DNA from: Clavelina lepadiformis
Lineage: Eukaryota > Chordata > Ascidiacea > Aplousobranchia > Clavelinidae
DNA length: 64,000 nt
Direction of reading: 5' to 3'
Assembly (NCBI RefSeq): GCF_947623445.1
Contig: NC_135247.1
Span: forward strand, 1,242,501 to 1,306,500
The translations under genes were made by a program, and so were the position numbers. The notes beneath the pieces are model-generated. The model was not told the DNA's origin. It saw only the letters and a program-made list of their open reading frames with translations, and ran no database searches. Positions within the stretch are counted from its first letter, which is position 1. Each line of letters opens with the position of its first letter. Below are positions 33,526 to 46,561 of the stretch, piece by piece.

Positions 33526-36096
33526 ATTTATACCACAACTTTATTACTTTGAATATTGCTGTCAACTCTGATGATCGAATAAATTAACAATTGTCAACTT
33601 AAGCTTCGCTTTCAACTATAATTGGCTTCTTCTTGAGATAATTACTCTGCAACCAACTTTAGCAATGAGACCTTCCACGTTGCTAAAGTTGGCCATTGGC
33701 CAAAGACGCTGATAAAAACGTTTAAAGCGAAAAGCCGATTGAAAAGCAAGCTAACCTTAAATCAAAAAGAGGTCAATAATTAAGCGTAATTTTAATGCTA
33801 ATGATGACATAGGTGGCGGTAGTCCAACGCCACAATCTTAAAACTATGTGCATGACGTTGTTGTTTAAATGAAGTGTAACAATTGATATGGTTAACGCGT
33901 ACTTAAGTGACTAACACGAGTACCTTGAGACAGAGAAGCCTGACCTAATTTTTAGTCGGTGTTATTAAATCGGTAAAGGGGATGGTAGGCTCAGTATAAT
34001 TGGTGTTTGGCGCTATGGCCTATTCTGGTACCATTAACTTCCGTAAACAGTAAAATACGAATGCTTTAGTGTCACATATACCTCCTACCATTTGTGACAT
34101 TTCTATGGTGGCTATAACTGCCAAGTGCAGTTTATCGACCACTTGAGGAGTCGTATTCTATCCGAGAGGCTTATAGCTACCGTACCACTGCTATATCATA
34201 TACCTGAGTTAAACGCCAGCTTTCAAGGATGTTGATTTTACATCGCAAAGAATGGTATTCAGCGTAATAGCAAGGTTGTCATAGCCTAAACTTTCGACAA
34301 TAACTACTTAACCTCTGTACATGTTACATGCACACACGTGCACACGCAAAGTAAAAAGTAGTAGAAGTAATAGTAGTTAAAGAAGAATCTGTAGAAAAAA
34401 AATGTTATGATCCTTCTGATTTAAAGTCGATCTTTGTAACATTTTGCAAGTATGGAGAAAGTGACAACAGGATGTCACCATAATATCGTTATTACCTTAA
34501 CAGTAATTTTACGGTTCGTAGAAGCTTGAAAATACCATTTTGTGATCATTCCTTTGATTGGGTACAAAGACTTATTAAAAGCTTTTGTTTGTTGTAGCGT
34601 CATCAAGTCAACAAATTGCTGCATAAGAACTTCAAAGCAAATATTTAAACACTGATTATATTTCCCGGTAAGTAGGTCTCGCAAAGCGTTGTTAAAGATA
34701 GGTGGTTAGTTTTGGAGAATCAGGGCCAATAATGACAATTAATTAGCAAAAAGTATGCAAAAAGTTGATTTTAGCTTTTTAAAGTTTTATTGGAAATTTT
34801 ATTGATATACTTTTCATCGCAACATATTTTCCGGTAAAATAGTGACAGCCAAATATTTAGTAACGAACACTGCGTCGTTAAAGTACGGCTCGCTCGACAG
34901 CTAGTAAAGATGTATTGAAAATGAGGGGCAAATTCCAAAAACATGTTGGTCTTAAATCAAGGAATAATTGCCAGTCAGTATATACTGGAAAAAAGTATCT
35001 TTAAGAATATGTAGCGCAGTTTTAGCTTTCTTGATGACGGAAATGGTGACCATTGATAACTGAGGTTTGAATTCGGTATGGTAATGTAGTGGTAAGCTAG
35101 CTAACGGGTTTCGGGTGGAATACGTCTCCATAGGTAGGTGATTAGTAGCAGTTAATGTTTATTTTCAGCATAGGAATGTAACAGATGACGGTACATGTAG
35201 CCTACTGGTTTTCAAGCACTCTTCTTTTTACAGCAGTTACCGGTACCGAACTAGGCTGGCGACAACAGCCAAAACTAAGCTTGGTGAACTACATAGCCTA
35301 ACATCTCCACTCACAGTACAATCACACAAAAGGCATAAGATATCTCAGACTTATTTAACCGAAAATGTTTCTGTTATACATTCAAGTACGCTTTCATATG
35401 CCTAGTTCTTGTCGGCATTACGAAACATTCTATTTCTACTTGAGTCATCCAAATTGCTTTTATATTGTGACGTAATAAGTGCCTGCATCCCCGTCACAAG
35501 CGATATAATTTTCGATCTAGGTCTGACATCCATTGTAAATCACGCATTGAAAAGAACCAACTACTTCGATAGTAAAAACACGCTGAGCCATTAATATACC
35601 CAACAATGCTTTGAATGTTTTCTTAACTTTTTCACGTAACTATAAACTTAAAATACCTTACATAAAACTTTAAAACTTTTCTGCACCCGACTTCATTTGT
35701 TCTACAAAGGCAGTGGTTTAATTTTCCTTTTTATTATTTCTTTTATTTCATCACTTTAATTATTTACATCGTGCTCATAAAGAAACAGTGCGTTAAGGAA
35801 TTCACGACTTCAATGGAACAATTTTATGTTACGATGCTTTAAAATCTGAAAGGTCGCAAGCAGCGATGGGATTCAGCAGGTTCGCACCGGTTCGTGACCT
35901 CCACAAACCAGTTTCGTCCGTTACAGTTGATCCATACTTAAGGTATCGATGTGTTGATTACTGAGTGTAATCTTACAATCCTTTTCCTTGCTTGTAAAAC
36001 ACACAGATGGTACAAGTATGCAACAGTCAAGCTTTTTTGATTAGTAGAAGTGGCCCATGTTGGAATACAGCCAAACCATATCAATGAGTTAGATCT
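33526..36096. other. Non-coding stretch upstream of gene 1
   Basis: AT-rich DNA with no domain-bearing frame on either strand and no obvious repeats. Short open frames at 34475-34684 and 35409-35594 have no coding character that I can defend. Confidence 0.55.
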
Positions 36097-36104
36097 GTGA
36101 TAAT

Positions 36105-37042
36105 TAGGGCAAGTTTTTGTTGCACTAAAAACGTGAGAAAGTTGCACTTAATTTTAACAAAAGTTGCAGTAAAAAGTTGCATTTATGCACAAGTTTTTAA
36201 AGGCATTAGGGTATGAGATACTCCAAAGGATTCGTTGTATAACCCAACAGTTTAAGATTTGCAGGGTGTCTGCTTGTTCCGTTTCTTTCTTCGCTATTCA
36301 ATCGATCATGCATACATTTTTATATTCTTTACGTTTGAAACCTACATGACAGCATTTCGCTGTCAGCTCCTGTAGAGCTGTCAAATTTGGTACTTTCCCA
36401 TTTCACAGACGGCCTGGCGAGACCGCCGAAAATAACATTTTTTGCCGGTACGCAGCAAGAAGATAACGCAATGCGGAAATAATTTTCCGCAAAAAGCCAA
36501 ATAGCAAAGCGTTAACCCACCACTCCCCTCCCTCCAAAACAAGTCAAATACCCCACCCCAAACCCCTAGGTCTGCAACTAACTAAGCAATCTCAACAAAA
36601 ATTGACCTCGAAAAACTAGACACAACCTGTTTCCGTTTGTGCGGGCTTGGCCAAAAGCCAAGTCATACTTCCAATTCTAATTTAGTTCGGGCACTGTCGT
36701 GCTTGGCTGGGGTTGTTAAACTTCTAGCTTGCAAGACAACTGTTGCGTCATAGATAACATTGAGATGCAGCTAATCCAACACATATCTCTTTGTTATGCA
36801 AAGCAAAGAGAATAGAAATATACCAGAAAAAGTTTTATAGCATGTTTTTTAAATCACTCCTTTACATTTTGCGCAATATTTAATAAAAGTTGCAGTAAAA
36901 AGTTGCATGAAAAATAGAAAAAAGTTGCAAAAAGTTGCAATATAAAATTCCTACAAACAGCTTAAAAGATCATACTACATAAATTCTGAGTATTTAGGAA
37001 GCTGCCGGAAGCTGTAAAAAAAAGTTGCAAAAACTTGCCCTA
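36105..37042. mobile_element. Non-autonomous hAT-type element (938 bp)
   Basis: Perfect 15-bp terminal inverted repeats (TAGGGCAAGTTTTTG and complement) are flanked by an 8-bp direct duplication GTGATAAT at 36097-36104 and 37043-37050. An 8-bp duplication and short TIRs are hAT traits. Many AGTTGCA motifs (aaaagttgca clusters near 36130-36180 and 36890-36945, and at the right end) lie next to the ends and could be sub-terminal transposase-binding repeats (inference). There is no transposase frame. Confidence 0.85.
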
Positions 37043-37050
37043 GTGATAAT

Positions 37051-37950
37051 AAGGGGATATTATAGTATACAGATCGAATACAGTGTAGAATTCTTGTTTT
37101 CGGACGTCTGCTTTGCGAAGCATGGCGTCAGTGATGCATGGCATTACGTGCCGATGACTTCCTGTTTTCCGTTTTAAGTCGTGACATAAATGTCGTGCCT
37201 GCCTATCCTGCGTGAGTTATGCACTGCTGTTCAATGCATTCTTTCTACTAAGATCAACGCTGTAGCATGGACGTCTTTATGCTGTTGCTGTGCCTATGTT
37301 TTGTCAAAATGTAATTGTTCAAAGAAACTCCAATACAATCAGTATATACAGTTGTCATTTCCTATGCAACCATTGTTGAATTCAATTTGAATAAGTTCAG
37401 TGTCAAGATAGACAACTTTATTTTCATCTTCATAAGGTGACAAGAAGTTTCGTCGTATAATATAGCAGTGGAAAACAAGTTATTATAATATTGATCACTG
37501 CTAATTGAAGCTAGTCATCAGATAATAAGCCGTCAAGGCGAACAATTAAATCTGTGGGTGAGAAAAGCAGACAACGACCTCATGAGACTCATATATCATC
37601 ACCCGCAATAAACATTTCGACAAATACTTATTGTAGTGAAGTGGGTTAACCTCTCAAGTTCAGGTGTCATGCATCCACTTTCCATTACAGATCAATTGAT
37701 TGCCGTCCTCGCAATAGGTGGCTGCTTTCCGTCAGTGATTTGCAAAAATTCACTTCAGCTGCTCGTTGTACACTCTCTTATACTCTTACTAGCATTCCAA
37801 TTTTACTAGCAAGTATCTTAAGCCATGACGGAGTCTCATTAACATCTTGTGTATGTCTACAGGTTAAAAGCTATTATACTGATATTAGGTATATAAAGCC
37901 AAACCAAATGCACATTCCTGGTTTATTCTGTTATTCATTGCTCAACAGTG
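37051..37950. other. Upstream region of the zinc-finger gene
   Basis: No convincing coding sequence. A pyrimidine-rich tract ending in ctcaacag at 37941-37948 immediately before the ATG could be a splice acceptor for an upstream non-coding exon or a trans-spliced leader (inference). Confidence 0.4.
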
Positions 37951-39060
37951 ATGCATTCTGCTTCAAAGAACAATATTCAGTGTAAGTACTGCTGGACAAA
38001 AATCCCGGCGACATCTCTGAAAGTCCATATCCAAAGGCATGTGGGTGAACGACCGTTTCGTTGCGATGTCTGCGAAAAAACGTTTACGACGAAAGATATC
38101 TTGAAAGTACACACGATGCGTCATACCGGTGAACGACCGTTCCGCTGCCAACTTTGTGAAGGAACATGTAAAACAAAAGACCAGTTGAGACGCCATGACA
38201 TGCCGCACACTGGAGAACGACCAGTGAAATGCCAATTCTGCGAAAAATCGTTCAAGAACAAGCAAAACCTGAAAGATCATATCATTTCACATTCCGTGGA
38301 ACGAAAATTTCGGTGCGACATTTGTGAAAAGACTTTCAAGAGAAAACAGTGCTTAAAGAATCATATACTTTTGCATATTACAGAAAGATCATTCTGTTGC
38401 GTTATCTGTGACAAAACATTCAAGACAAAGCATAATTTGAAACAGCATGCTGTTTGTCATACCACAGGACGACCATTTCAATGCCAATTTTGTGAAAAAA
38501 TGTTTACAAGGAAAGTTTGTGTGAACAAACATGAGATGTTGCATGTTACGGAACAGATATTTCGTTGCCGCATCTGCGAAAAAAATTTCAAATCAAAGGT
38601 GCAATGCAAAAAACATGAGGAATCACACATAGGCCCTGCAAAACGAACAATTTTATGTGACGTATGTGACAAAACATTTGCTAGCAAGGCTTCCTTGCAG
38701 AAACACAAAATCATACACACAGGTGAACGAGCTTTCGTTTGTGACGTATGCCAAAAAAGCTTTGGCAGGAGCGACGTGCTGAAGCATCATAAAAGGCTTC
38801 ACGCCGAGGAAAAGCCTTATTCTTGTAGCCTGTGCGATAAAAGATTTAAGCAGAAACAATGCTTAAAAATTCATTCTCGAACGCACACAGGAGAGCGCCC
38901 CTACGCATGCCAGCTTTGTCCATGGAAGTTTAAAACTTCTGGCAGCTTGAGAATTCATGAGAAATGGCATTTCGGGAAAACCTATGATTGCGAAAAATGC
39001 GGCAAAAAATTCGCCTCACCATCGGGACTATCGAAACACCGAGCAGTGCACACATTGTGA
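37951..39060 (+). CDS. C2H2 zinc-finger protein, 13 fingers, intronless
   Basis: A single uninterrupted frame of 369 codons starting at the first ATG (37951). It codes a short N-terminus and then thirteen C2H2 fingers filling the rest of the protein to the stop. Canonical examples are [21 protein letters not shown] and [21 protein letters not shown], joined in part by HTGERPF-type linkers, the hallmark of Kruppel-like sequence-specific DNA-binding proteins. Finger 1 ([20 protein letters not shown]) is one residue short and lacks the conserved Phe. Finger 3 has Cys at that Phe position (CEGTCKTKD). No KRAB, BTB or other effector domain is present. A nuclear DNA-binding role is inferred from the family; the target is unknown. 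It may be a retrocopy or an ancestral single-exon gene. Confidence 0.95.
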   Translation: MHSASKNNIQCKYCWTKIPATSLKVHIQRHVGERPFRCDVCEKTFTTKDILKVHTMRHTGERPFRCQLCEGTCKTKDQLRRHDMPHTGERPVKCQFCEKSFKNKQNLKDHIISHSVERKFRCDICEKTFKRKQCLKNHILLHITERSFCCVICDKTFKTKHNLKQHAVCHTTGRPFQCQFCEKMFTRKVCVNKHEMLHVTEQIFRCRICEKNFKSKVQCKKHEESHIGPAKRTILCDVCDKTFASKASLQKHKIIHTGERAFVCDVCQKSFGRSDVLKHHKRLHAEEKPYSCSLCDKRFKQKQCLKIHSRTHTGERPYACQLCPWKFKTSGSLRIHEKWHFGKTYDCEKCGKKFASPSGLSKHRAVHTL

Positions 39061-39098
39061 CGTGACTTCTTGTGTGATTTCTATGACAAATGTTTGCC

Positions 39099-39104
39099 AA
39101 TAAA
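39099..39104 (+). terminator. Polyadenylation signal of the zinc-finger gene (proximal)
   Basis: AATAAA about 40 bp after the TGA. A second AATAAA lies at 39319-39324, so alternative 3' ends are possible. Confidence 0.6.
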
Positions 39105-39318
39105 GTGAATTCGTGCAAGTCGTCAAGTAAAAGAAAATTTAGCCAGTGTCTTCTATTGACTACTCTTATATCTGGACGCACTCTAAAGGGTCCATGTGTA
39201 ATTTTCATGTGGTTCAACGGTATGTCTATGACGGAGCAAATTGGAGGTCCACACACTGGGATAAAAGGAACTGTTTTCATCTATCGTTTGAAACTCTGCT
39301 TGATACTTTATCATTTAA

Positions 39319-39324
39319 AATAAA
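39319..39324 (+). terminator. Polyadenylation signal of the zinc-finger gene (distal)
   Basis: AATAAA about 260 bp after the stop codon, with a T-rich stretch following. Confidence 0.45.
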
Positions 39325-41468
39325 TGTTTCTAAAAATTCTTTTTATGCTTTCAGATAAGTACTTTACTTTTTAAATATCAAGTATTAGTTTTCCTTATTA
39401 TTGTCGAAATTTTAGACCTAAGAAATCATATTTAAGTTATATCCAAAAATTTCATATACTGTAATGCCAACCTTTTCAACTACCTAAACAATTTCCGCAG
39501 GTAAGCAAGTCGAAATAGTGCGTTATTGATGTTACTTATTCCGTCATTACGCTGTGATAAATGGCTTAGTGTTTTCCTGCTGTTTTTGTGATATGAGCTC
39601 AAAAAGTAAAAAAATACAAGAATTGGTCGTGTACCAAAGCCATTTCCAAGTTTATAAATTGCACAAGTGGTGGTATTTTATCCTATTACTGCAAATATTT
39701 TATATCGTCTTTCGTCCACTTGGGTTCTTTTTAAGATAATAGAGTTTTGTATAGATAAGATAATATAATACATTGTACAGTTTACCAGTTTCATCAATTC
39801 TGGTGTAATAAGTTGATGCTTGTAATAGTAGAGAACGTGTTGTGTGTACGCTCTGTGTGAGCCGATATTACAAGCATCAACTTATTACATCTGGTAAAAT
39901 GTGTTTATAGATTCATTTACATTGTCCAAGAAAAATGTACGATGTGTACAAAAATAACTTACATCTTACTTCAATTTTAACAAAAACAAAATTTTTTCAA
40001 TAAACGGTATTTTTAAAATTGCCGGCTGCATCACGATGTTGACGACTATGTTGTGACATGGCGTATCAAGGCAGTGTTCACGTATTGGATATTGATGGTG
40101 GGTATCTGTAGATCACTGACGTGCTGTAAATTTTCACACACAGAGTGGTTGGATACTTTAAAAAGAAGATAAAATTTGTCTCAAACGAACTATACAGTAG
40201 CCTCGTACCTCAAGTATTTTTAAGAAGTTTACTCTCACATCATAAAAAAGTGTACAGTAGGCTACTATGTACTGTACAGTAGGCTACAGTGTACTGAGGT
40301 CGACTTTTTGTTCACAAATGCATTTCACGCAATTGTTGAGCATTGATTCAAAGTAGGTTAAGGTGAGAAATAAGTTTTGTTTCAATCACTTGCCAAAGCA
40401 TCTAATAAACATCGCATTAAGCTGTTTAGTTTTAAACAAATTCACAGCGGGGTCATTTGTATGAAATGCACCACAAAATGAAAAGACTGTCGATAACTCG
40501 TTGCAAAACTTATCTTCATAGCTAATTCAGGTGGTTCAGTTGACACCACGCTGCAAATGCACACGTTTTATGTAAGTCGATTAAACCGCCTTTAGGCTAC
40601 TTAACCTCATAAATATTGAATTTGATCGTAAAATAAAGCAAAAATTTAAAATAAGGTTGCAGCGAAAATGTTTAAACTTCGCAACTTTCTTGGCATGATC
40701 TCTTCTGGAAGATTTATATGAAATAGACGAAGTGTCTATTTCATATCATCATTATACCGTACACGAGCCACCACAAAAAGCCTAGCACGAACGCCACCAA
40801 TTCTCAAGTTTCTTTCTGAGCCCGTGTAGCCATGATGTTATCTCGCCGGAAGCGTTGTCAGGTCAATAGTTTTAATTCATGGAAAAAGTGGGCAGATGAA
40901 GCAGCAAAAAGAACTTGGCCTGTTCTATCGAAGAGCAAGAGCAACCATCTTATTAAGGCTACGTATACAACTATACATGTGTATGCTACGTTATTTTCAT
41001 AACATACATACTTCCTAGTATGTGAAAAGTTTCATAATTTTTGTATGGGGGATGTTCCGATGTTATTTCCATTTCGGTCACAATGACATAAAACACTTGC
41101 TCTTGCTTGGATCGATATTTGTTATTTTTAACTAAAAGCTTATACCGCTTATATATCCATGTTACCGCTTATATACCTTACTCATGCCAGAATGTTTTTT
41201 AGAATTTTGTCTGCTAACGTGAAATGAGTCAGCGCACAATCACAGACTATACGAACCTACCATCTGTTAGTGAATGCAACATGAAAAATTCTATTTAACG
41301 TGGTGATTAAAATCACGCAGATTTAGTGAAATTGTGTATGACACAGCTAGCTAACGCGCAAATGTCGCAATGCATAAACCAAGTCACCAGAACCCTTGCT
41401 TTCAACGATATTTCATTTAAGAGGCAGTGTGGCAGATTATAAACCGAAAAATTTTCAATTGAGGTGTT
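39325..41468. other. Intergenic stretch between zinc-finger gene and PAICS
   Basis: No coding sequence seen. It holds two inverted repeats: a 22-bp stem at 39805-39888 and a 13-bp stem with a 5-base loop (40716-40728 and 40734-40746). There is also a short direct repeat of GTACAGTAGGCTAC near 40253-40285. Confidence 0.55.
39805..39888. repeat. Inverted repeat with a perfect 22-bp stem
   Basis: 39805-39826 is the exact reverse complement of 39867-39888, with a 40-base spacer. Outside it, TTTACCAG (39781-39788) and CTGGTAAA (39891-39898) are also inverted. It may be a MITE relic or a transcribed hairpin; no clear target duplication was found. Confidence 0.75.
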
Positions 41469-44400
41469 TTAGTCAGTGATTGCCATGTTGGCATCTTTCA
41501 CATTTAGCCAATTCTGGAGTAGCTGTACACGCAACTTGCCCCAAACGCCAAAGTTATTCTGAGCCAGCACTTGAGCAGCTGCAATAGCCGCCGTATCAGG
41601 GCTCATGGAAGTGACGCAACCGAGACCGGATGGAAGCCTGAGCGATGACCAAATGTCTGAAGTTCCCCATTTTTCAGATATGGGAGGGCAATTGATGACA
41701 GGCAGAACTGTATTGCCACTAAGTACCGGCCCTAGACCGTTACTGCGACCAGCAACTGCGATTATGACTGTTGGATTGTAAATGGCATCGGCTTCGACTT
41801 GAGCAAGTAACTTCAAAGTTCCGTCAGTTAATTTGTGCGCTGATGAAACATGAAGCTGACAACATACGCCTAGGTTGGCGCACAGGCCTTTGATTTTCTT
41901 GCAATGTGCCATGTCGGAAGCAGATCCCATCACTACCACGGCTCTTCCCCGGCCTGATTCGCTCGTAACGGACTCCACAACTTCATTCACTTTTTCCGAC
42001 ACCCACCGATAGTTTTCTTTCAAATTTTTCATGTCATTGCCGGTAACTTCGGTGAGATTTCGGTAAACCTACAAAGACGAGTTTACTAACGACGTTACAT
42101 TGAACAATGATACTTTTTACCTATCTGGTTACCTACCTACGTCAAAGGTATTCGACTTGTTTTTTATTAAAATCTATAGAAAATCAACTGCATTGCGTGA
42201 TTAGCGTTTGTTACGATTTCCACCTGTTTGTCCATCATCAGTCTTTTGTCGCCACTGGGCCAAATCCTCCAGGAATCATTGTCGATGACGTCAGAGAGGA
42301 TGATTTCTTTCGTGTCGCAGCGTACCCCAAACTCAATCTTCATGTCAATCAAGCTTACGTTCTGCATGCAATTGCCATTGTTCATGTAAAATTGTAAAGT
42401 TGATATCAAGTTCATGATCACCAAATCAAATAATGTTTATTGCAAATGAATGACGCATGGTCTAATATTAAATGGTCATAACTCATAAGCATCTTTACTG
42501 TTGCTCACCTTTGCTTTCCACATTCGTTCTAAAATTTCGAATATGGAAACGGTCATTTTTTCCATTCTGTCGATCAAATCAGGAGTGATTGTCACTCCAC
42601 CACATTCAAGCTTTGCTTCTTCCAAGACCTGGAATGCAGGAAACACAAGTGAAAGCATTGTTGTAGTGCGTGTTATACTTAAATGTCTTAAACTGCTGCT
42701 TTTAAACAGGTTGAGGTAGCAGACGTAGCTCACACGCAAACAAATTGAGTTGGCAAAAAAACTGTGTTTACAATAACATAGCCTTCAGTCTGAAATGTTT
42801 GAGACACACTGCTACAGCAGAACAGAAACTTGGAAATCCCAAGAAAATCAAGCCAATTCTTATTTTGAAACAGTTCTTTTTAAGCATTAAAAGTTTCAGA
42901 ATTCTACAGAGCATTTCAATTGCTGGTTAAACATTACTGGCCAAATATTGTGTTGCAGTTTTTACTTAACCAGACAAGCAGTACATGGAAGTAAGGCAAT
43001 TCTACATTAAACACAGCAAGTGGATCTCAGTTGTTTTGGTGGCAGCGAAAAGGGTTTAAATGAAACAAACACGTTGAAAACCTGATGTTGTTTTGAAGGT
43101 TTGGAAATGGTTTCCTGTCTAAGAAACGTTACAAGCAACCAGATTTGGTACTCGTTTAATGAGTCATGCTATTAAGATTACTAGAGCACTACACGTGTTG
43201 TCAAATGATCAAGTTACCGTGTTCAAACAAACTTTTTAAAGTCAGTTTTAAAATTATTCATGATCACGTGCCTATGATATATACCAGGGGTGGCCAAACT
43301 GCGGCTCTTTGAGCCTTTGATTGCGGCTCTTTGAGCCTTTGATTGCGGCTCTTTAATGAATTTGCGTTGATGAATTAGACATGCATTTTCCCGGTCTAGA
43401 CGAGTTGTTTGATTAGATTATGAAACAATGCGTTCTATCACACGTAGTAACAATGGACTCATTGTTAGTAATAATCAAATTACACTCCAAAAAGGACATT
43501 ATTGTACAGAAGTGTGCTAACTTGTACACTGTAGTTACGTAAACTGTCAGATTGAAGCTGTACGTCAGGGCTGACCTAGTTTTAAGTCTTGGTTACGGTT
43601 ATAATAATAATTGCAAAAAGAGTTGGTGAAGCCCAGTTGGAGACTCATAGTCATAGTATCACCACGCAACACTAATGTTAATCAATAGCTACACTTTTTT
43701 GTGAGTGAATAAATTCGTGTTTTTTATTGTGTTTTTGTTGTGGCTCTTTTAAAACTGGAATATGTTATATGCGGCTCGAGCATGAAGCAGGTCTGGCCAC
43801 CCCTGATATATACCATATCGTGATAGATATGCATGTCATATGATCACCAAACCACATGAAATTACGGCTTCATATGAACATACTTCTCTGCTCCATTGAG
43901 GGTCATGATTTTCATCATCCTTGAAGAATGTTTCCAGCTTTGGTGGGCTGAAACGGTAACCTTCATTGACACCTTTATTGCGCCTTAAAAATGATCCAGT
44001 TGCAATTCTACGAGCGACCCATTCGATTGGGATCATGTCGCACTTCAACGCCAAGAACGATGTTTTGTTTACCTGAATTACAGAAGAAGAAAAAGCTTAA
44101 TATGCTACATGAAGCAAATGCACGACTAGATAGCATGACTATAATAATGTAGTCATATTTAAACTAGAAATCACCTTGCACAAGATAATTAATGCCAGTA
44201 AATCAATGAAATAAACGGTTTTACCAATTTTATTAAGGATGTTTTTATGCCAAAGTGGTTTAGAAGTTTCATGATGTTCGTAGAAGTATGAGTTGAGATT
44301 TCAGCTTTTCCTTCCATCACATTTCTTTTGGCGCCATCACCAGCTGTTATGATATCTTTGGAAACAACCATGCATTGGCCTTCAACAGCTGATTTAAGGT

Positions 44401-44590
44401 CATACACAATCTTTGTTTTTCCCTCAATTATTTTCTCTCCGAGGGTATAGTCAGCATCATGAGCACTTGTATCAAGATGTGCTTGTAGGCCGTTACTTGA
44501 ATCCACAGCCATTTTTTCGTCAGATTGCTTCATCAATTTGCTTTTTGGTTCCCCATTTCCATTATTCAACAATTTATGTGTGGTGGCCAT
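41469..44590 (-). CDS. paics: PAICS: bifunctional SAICAR synthetase / AIR carboxylase
   Basis: Catalyses two steps of de novo purine synthesis: CO2 addition to AIR giving CAIR, then ATP-dependent aspartate addition giving SAICAR (cytosolic). Five coding exons: 44225-44590, 43884-44072, 42509-42628, 42224-42361 and 41469-42068, all phase 0, total 470 residues against about 425 in human PAICS. The SAICAR synthetase part shows [54 protein letters not shown] and [17 protein letters not shown]. The class II AIR carboxylase part shows [16 protein letters not shown] (from about residue 315), [28 protein letters not shown] and [11 protein letters not shown]. The start chosen (44590) gives an N-terminal extension of about 50 polar residues before the first motif; a later Met is possible. 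Intron 2 contains a hAT element. Confidence 0.97.
43285..43805. mobile_element. Short hAT-type element in PAICS intron 2 (521 bp)
   Basis: Ends CAGGGGTGGCCA and its complement, flanked by the 8-bp duplication ATATATAC (43277-43284 and 43806-43813). CAGGGG-type termini followed by a GCGGCTC stretch recur in many animal hAT MITEs. Just inside the left end, a 22-bp tandem repeat beginning GCGGCTCTTT occurs about 2.4 times (43301-43353). There is no transposase frame. Confidence 0.88.
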
Positions 44591-46561
44591 TTTAATAAAT
44601 TTCAACTGATTCTTCAAACAAATATGGTAAATATTATCCGTTAACGTCCTGTTAAAAACAGTGATTCTTAACACCTGGCAATCAAAATTGGATCGGTTAG
44701 TGATCTGGGCAGTAAGGAATGGGGGCATTTGTCATCGAAAAGAGGAGGGCCCTAACTAATTGACAGACCCTGTTAAGTTATTGAAGTATGCCTCCATTCT
44801 GTGTATTAGTTATTCCAAACAATGCTATGACAAAAAAATAAATCTAGTTTTAACTCTAGTATAGACGTTTCATTTATGAAATTTCCAGCTTTTAAGTGAG
44901 GTTATAAAAGCTTTTTTGAATATGTTGAAGTCAGAAGCCTACATGTTTTTATGTATTGTCATCATAAACGTACAAACACAAACTGATGTTTAACACGACA
45001 CAGGTTAATTATATGTTTATGGCTGGCCCACCATAGTGGAAAGTGTGGCAGTTGCACTCACGAGATTTGTCAACGTACACGCCAAACTTTTTTATCTTCA
45101 TGCCGTTTTATAATAAATAAAGAAAAGCTGTTTGTGGAGCGTCAATTTATAATAAATAAACAAAAATTGAGGATTCCTTTCATACCATCATGCCAAAATT
45201 TGCATCTTTGCACCCAAGATTTCTCGTTAAAAACTGTCATAATTTCCAGCCGGGCCGGCCCCTTCATGGGGATCCCTCTATCTGATAAAACCCCTCATTT
45301 CATACATCCCGATACATGCTGATGTAAGCCCTTATTTCCATCACTCCTATTCAGTACCGGTATGTAACATTACCAACTCTATTCAATTTAATTAAAACTC
45401 ATGTAGTTTTGTGTGCTGTGGTTTTATAGGTTAAAGTTGCATGTAGTTAGCTATTTCAACTACATATACAATACACGTTACTCGTTAGCTAAAAATGGGG
45501 TGTCATCATTACATTATTTTGCTGTTTCATAGTTACTGCATAACAAGCGACCAATTATGTCAGGCAGAAAAGTTGCAGTGACCTTATAATGGACAGCCAA
45601 CTGAAAGCATGACTAAATTTTTCAAAACATAGCAAAAATTATCTCAATAAGGCTATATGTTTTAAAATAAATAGCCTTTTTGTGCATAAAAGAACACGTG
45701 TGCGGCGTACTCGTACAGCAAAACTACAAAGCACACATGCATGGCACACGGTTCAGATAATTTCATGACCATTTTAACACATTTTAAGATGATTTGCTCA
45801 TATATGAAGCATTTTGGCAACATCTGTTTCTGCCTATTCACACACAGCAGTTTAACTACTGGTAAAATCTGTTCATATCCAACTTTATTGGCTTGTAAGA
45901 AGCAGACATTAAACAAACCAACAACCTACATGGACAGGATTAAATTAAAGATGTTTTATTTCACTAACTAACCACCTAAAAGGTTGTATATAACCTATTT
46001 AAAACACGTCACCTGGTTTCCTACTACTACCGTGACCCCAAGTCAGCTATGGAGCAATGATTTCACATTGTGACAACACAATCGCCGCCACCAAGATCAT
46101 AATTAGCGCCAGTATACTGATGTATTTTTGTGTAAAAACCGCTAAACCATTCCATATTTTTGAGAAATTCTTCATCTGCTACACTAACTGACATTTAATT
46201 GTTGATTTAATACCAACTTGGTTTTGGAAATTTGGGCTTGACTTGCCTCCTACTTTGAGTTAATGTCTGCATTCATAAGGAAAAAGTTTTATGACGTGTC
46301 ACCACGATCACGCACCAAGCTCACACGCTCAATTTACACGCTGCTTATTAAAAAAGCGTCCGAACGAAAACCATCTTTGATTTTAGGAAAATATGGTTCG
46401 AAAAACTCAAATAAAATATTAATATCTAAGCTTTGCAAATTTTCTTTTGATCCATAAAGCTAGACGTATTTGCACGTACTCTGTATCAAAATTAGCACCT
46501 TGACATAATCTTACTTTTTGTTTCCTACAATAAGCATAAAAAATTCATGAAATTGGCGCTT
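44591..46561. other. Region upstream of PAICS
   Basis: Presumed 5' UTR or promoter of PAICS followed by AT-rich DNA. Short open frames (for example 45662-45916 and 45741-45971 on opposite strands) overlap and show no domain. No other structure seen. Confidence 0.5.

Noticed and set aside
38478..38859. Minus-strand frames opposite the zinc-finger gene
   Set aside because: They are antisense shadows of the C2H2 repeats.
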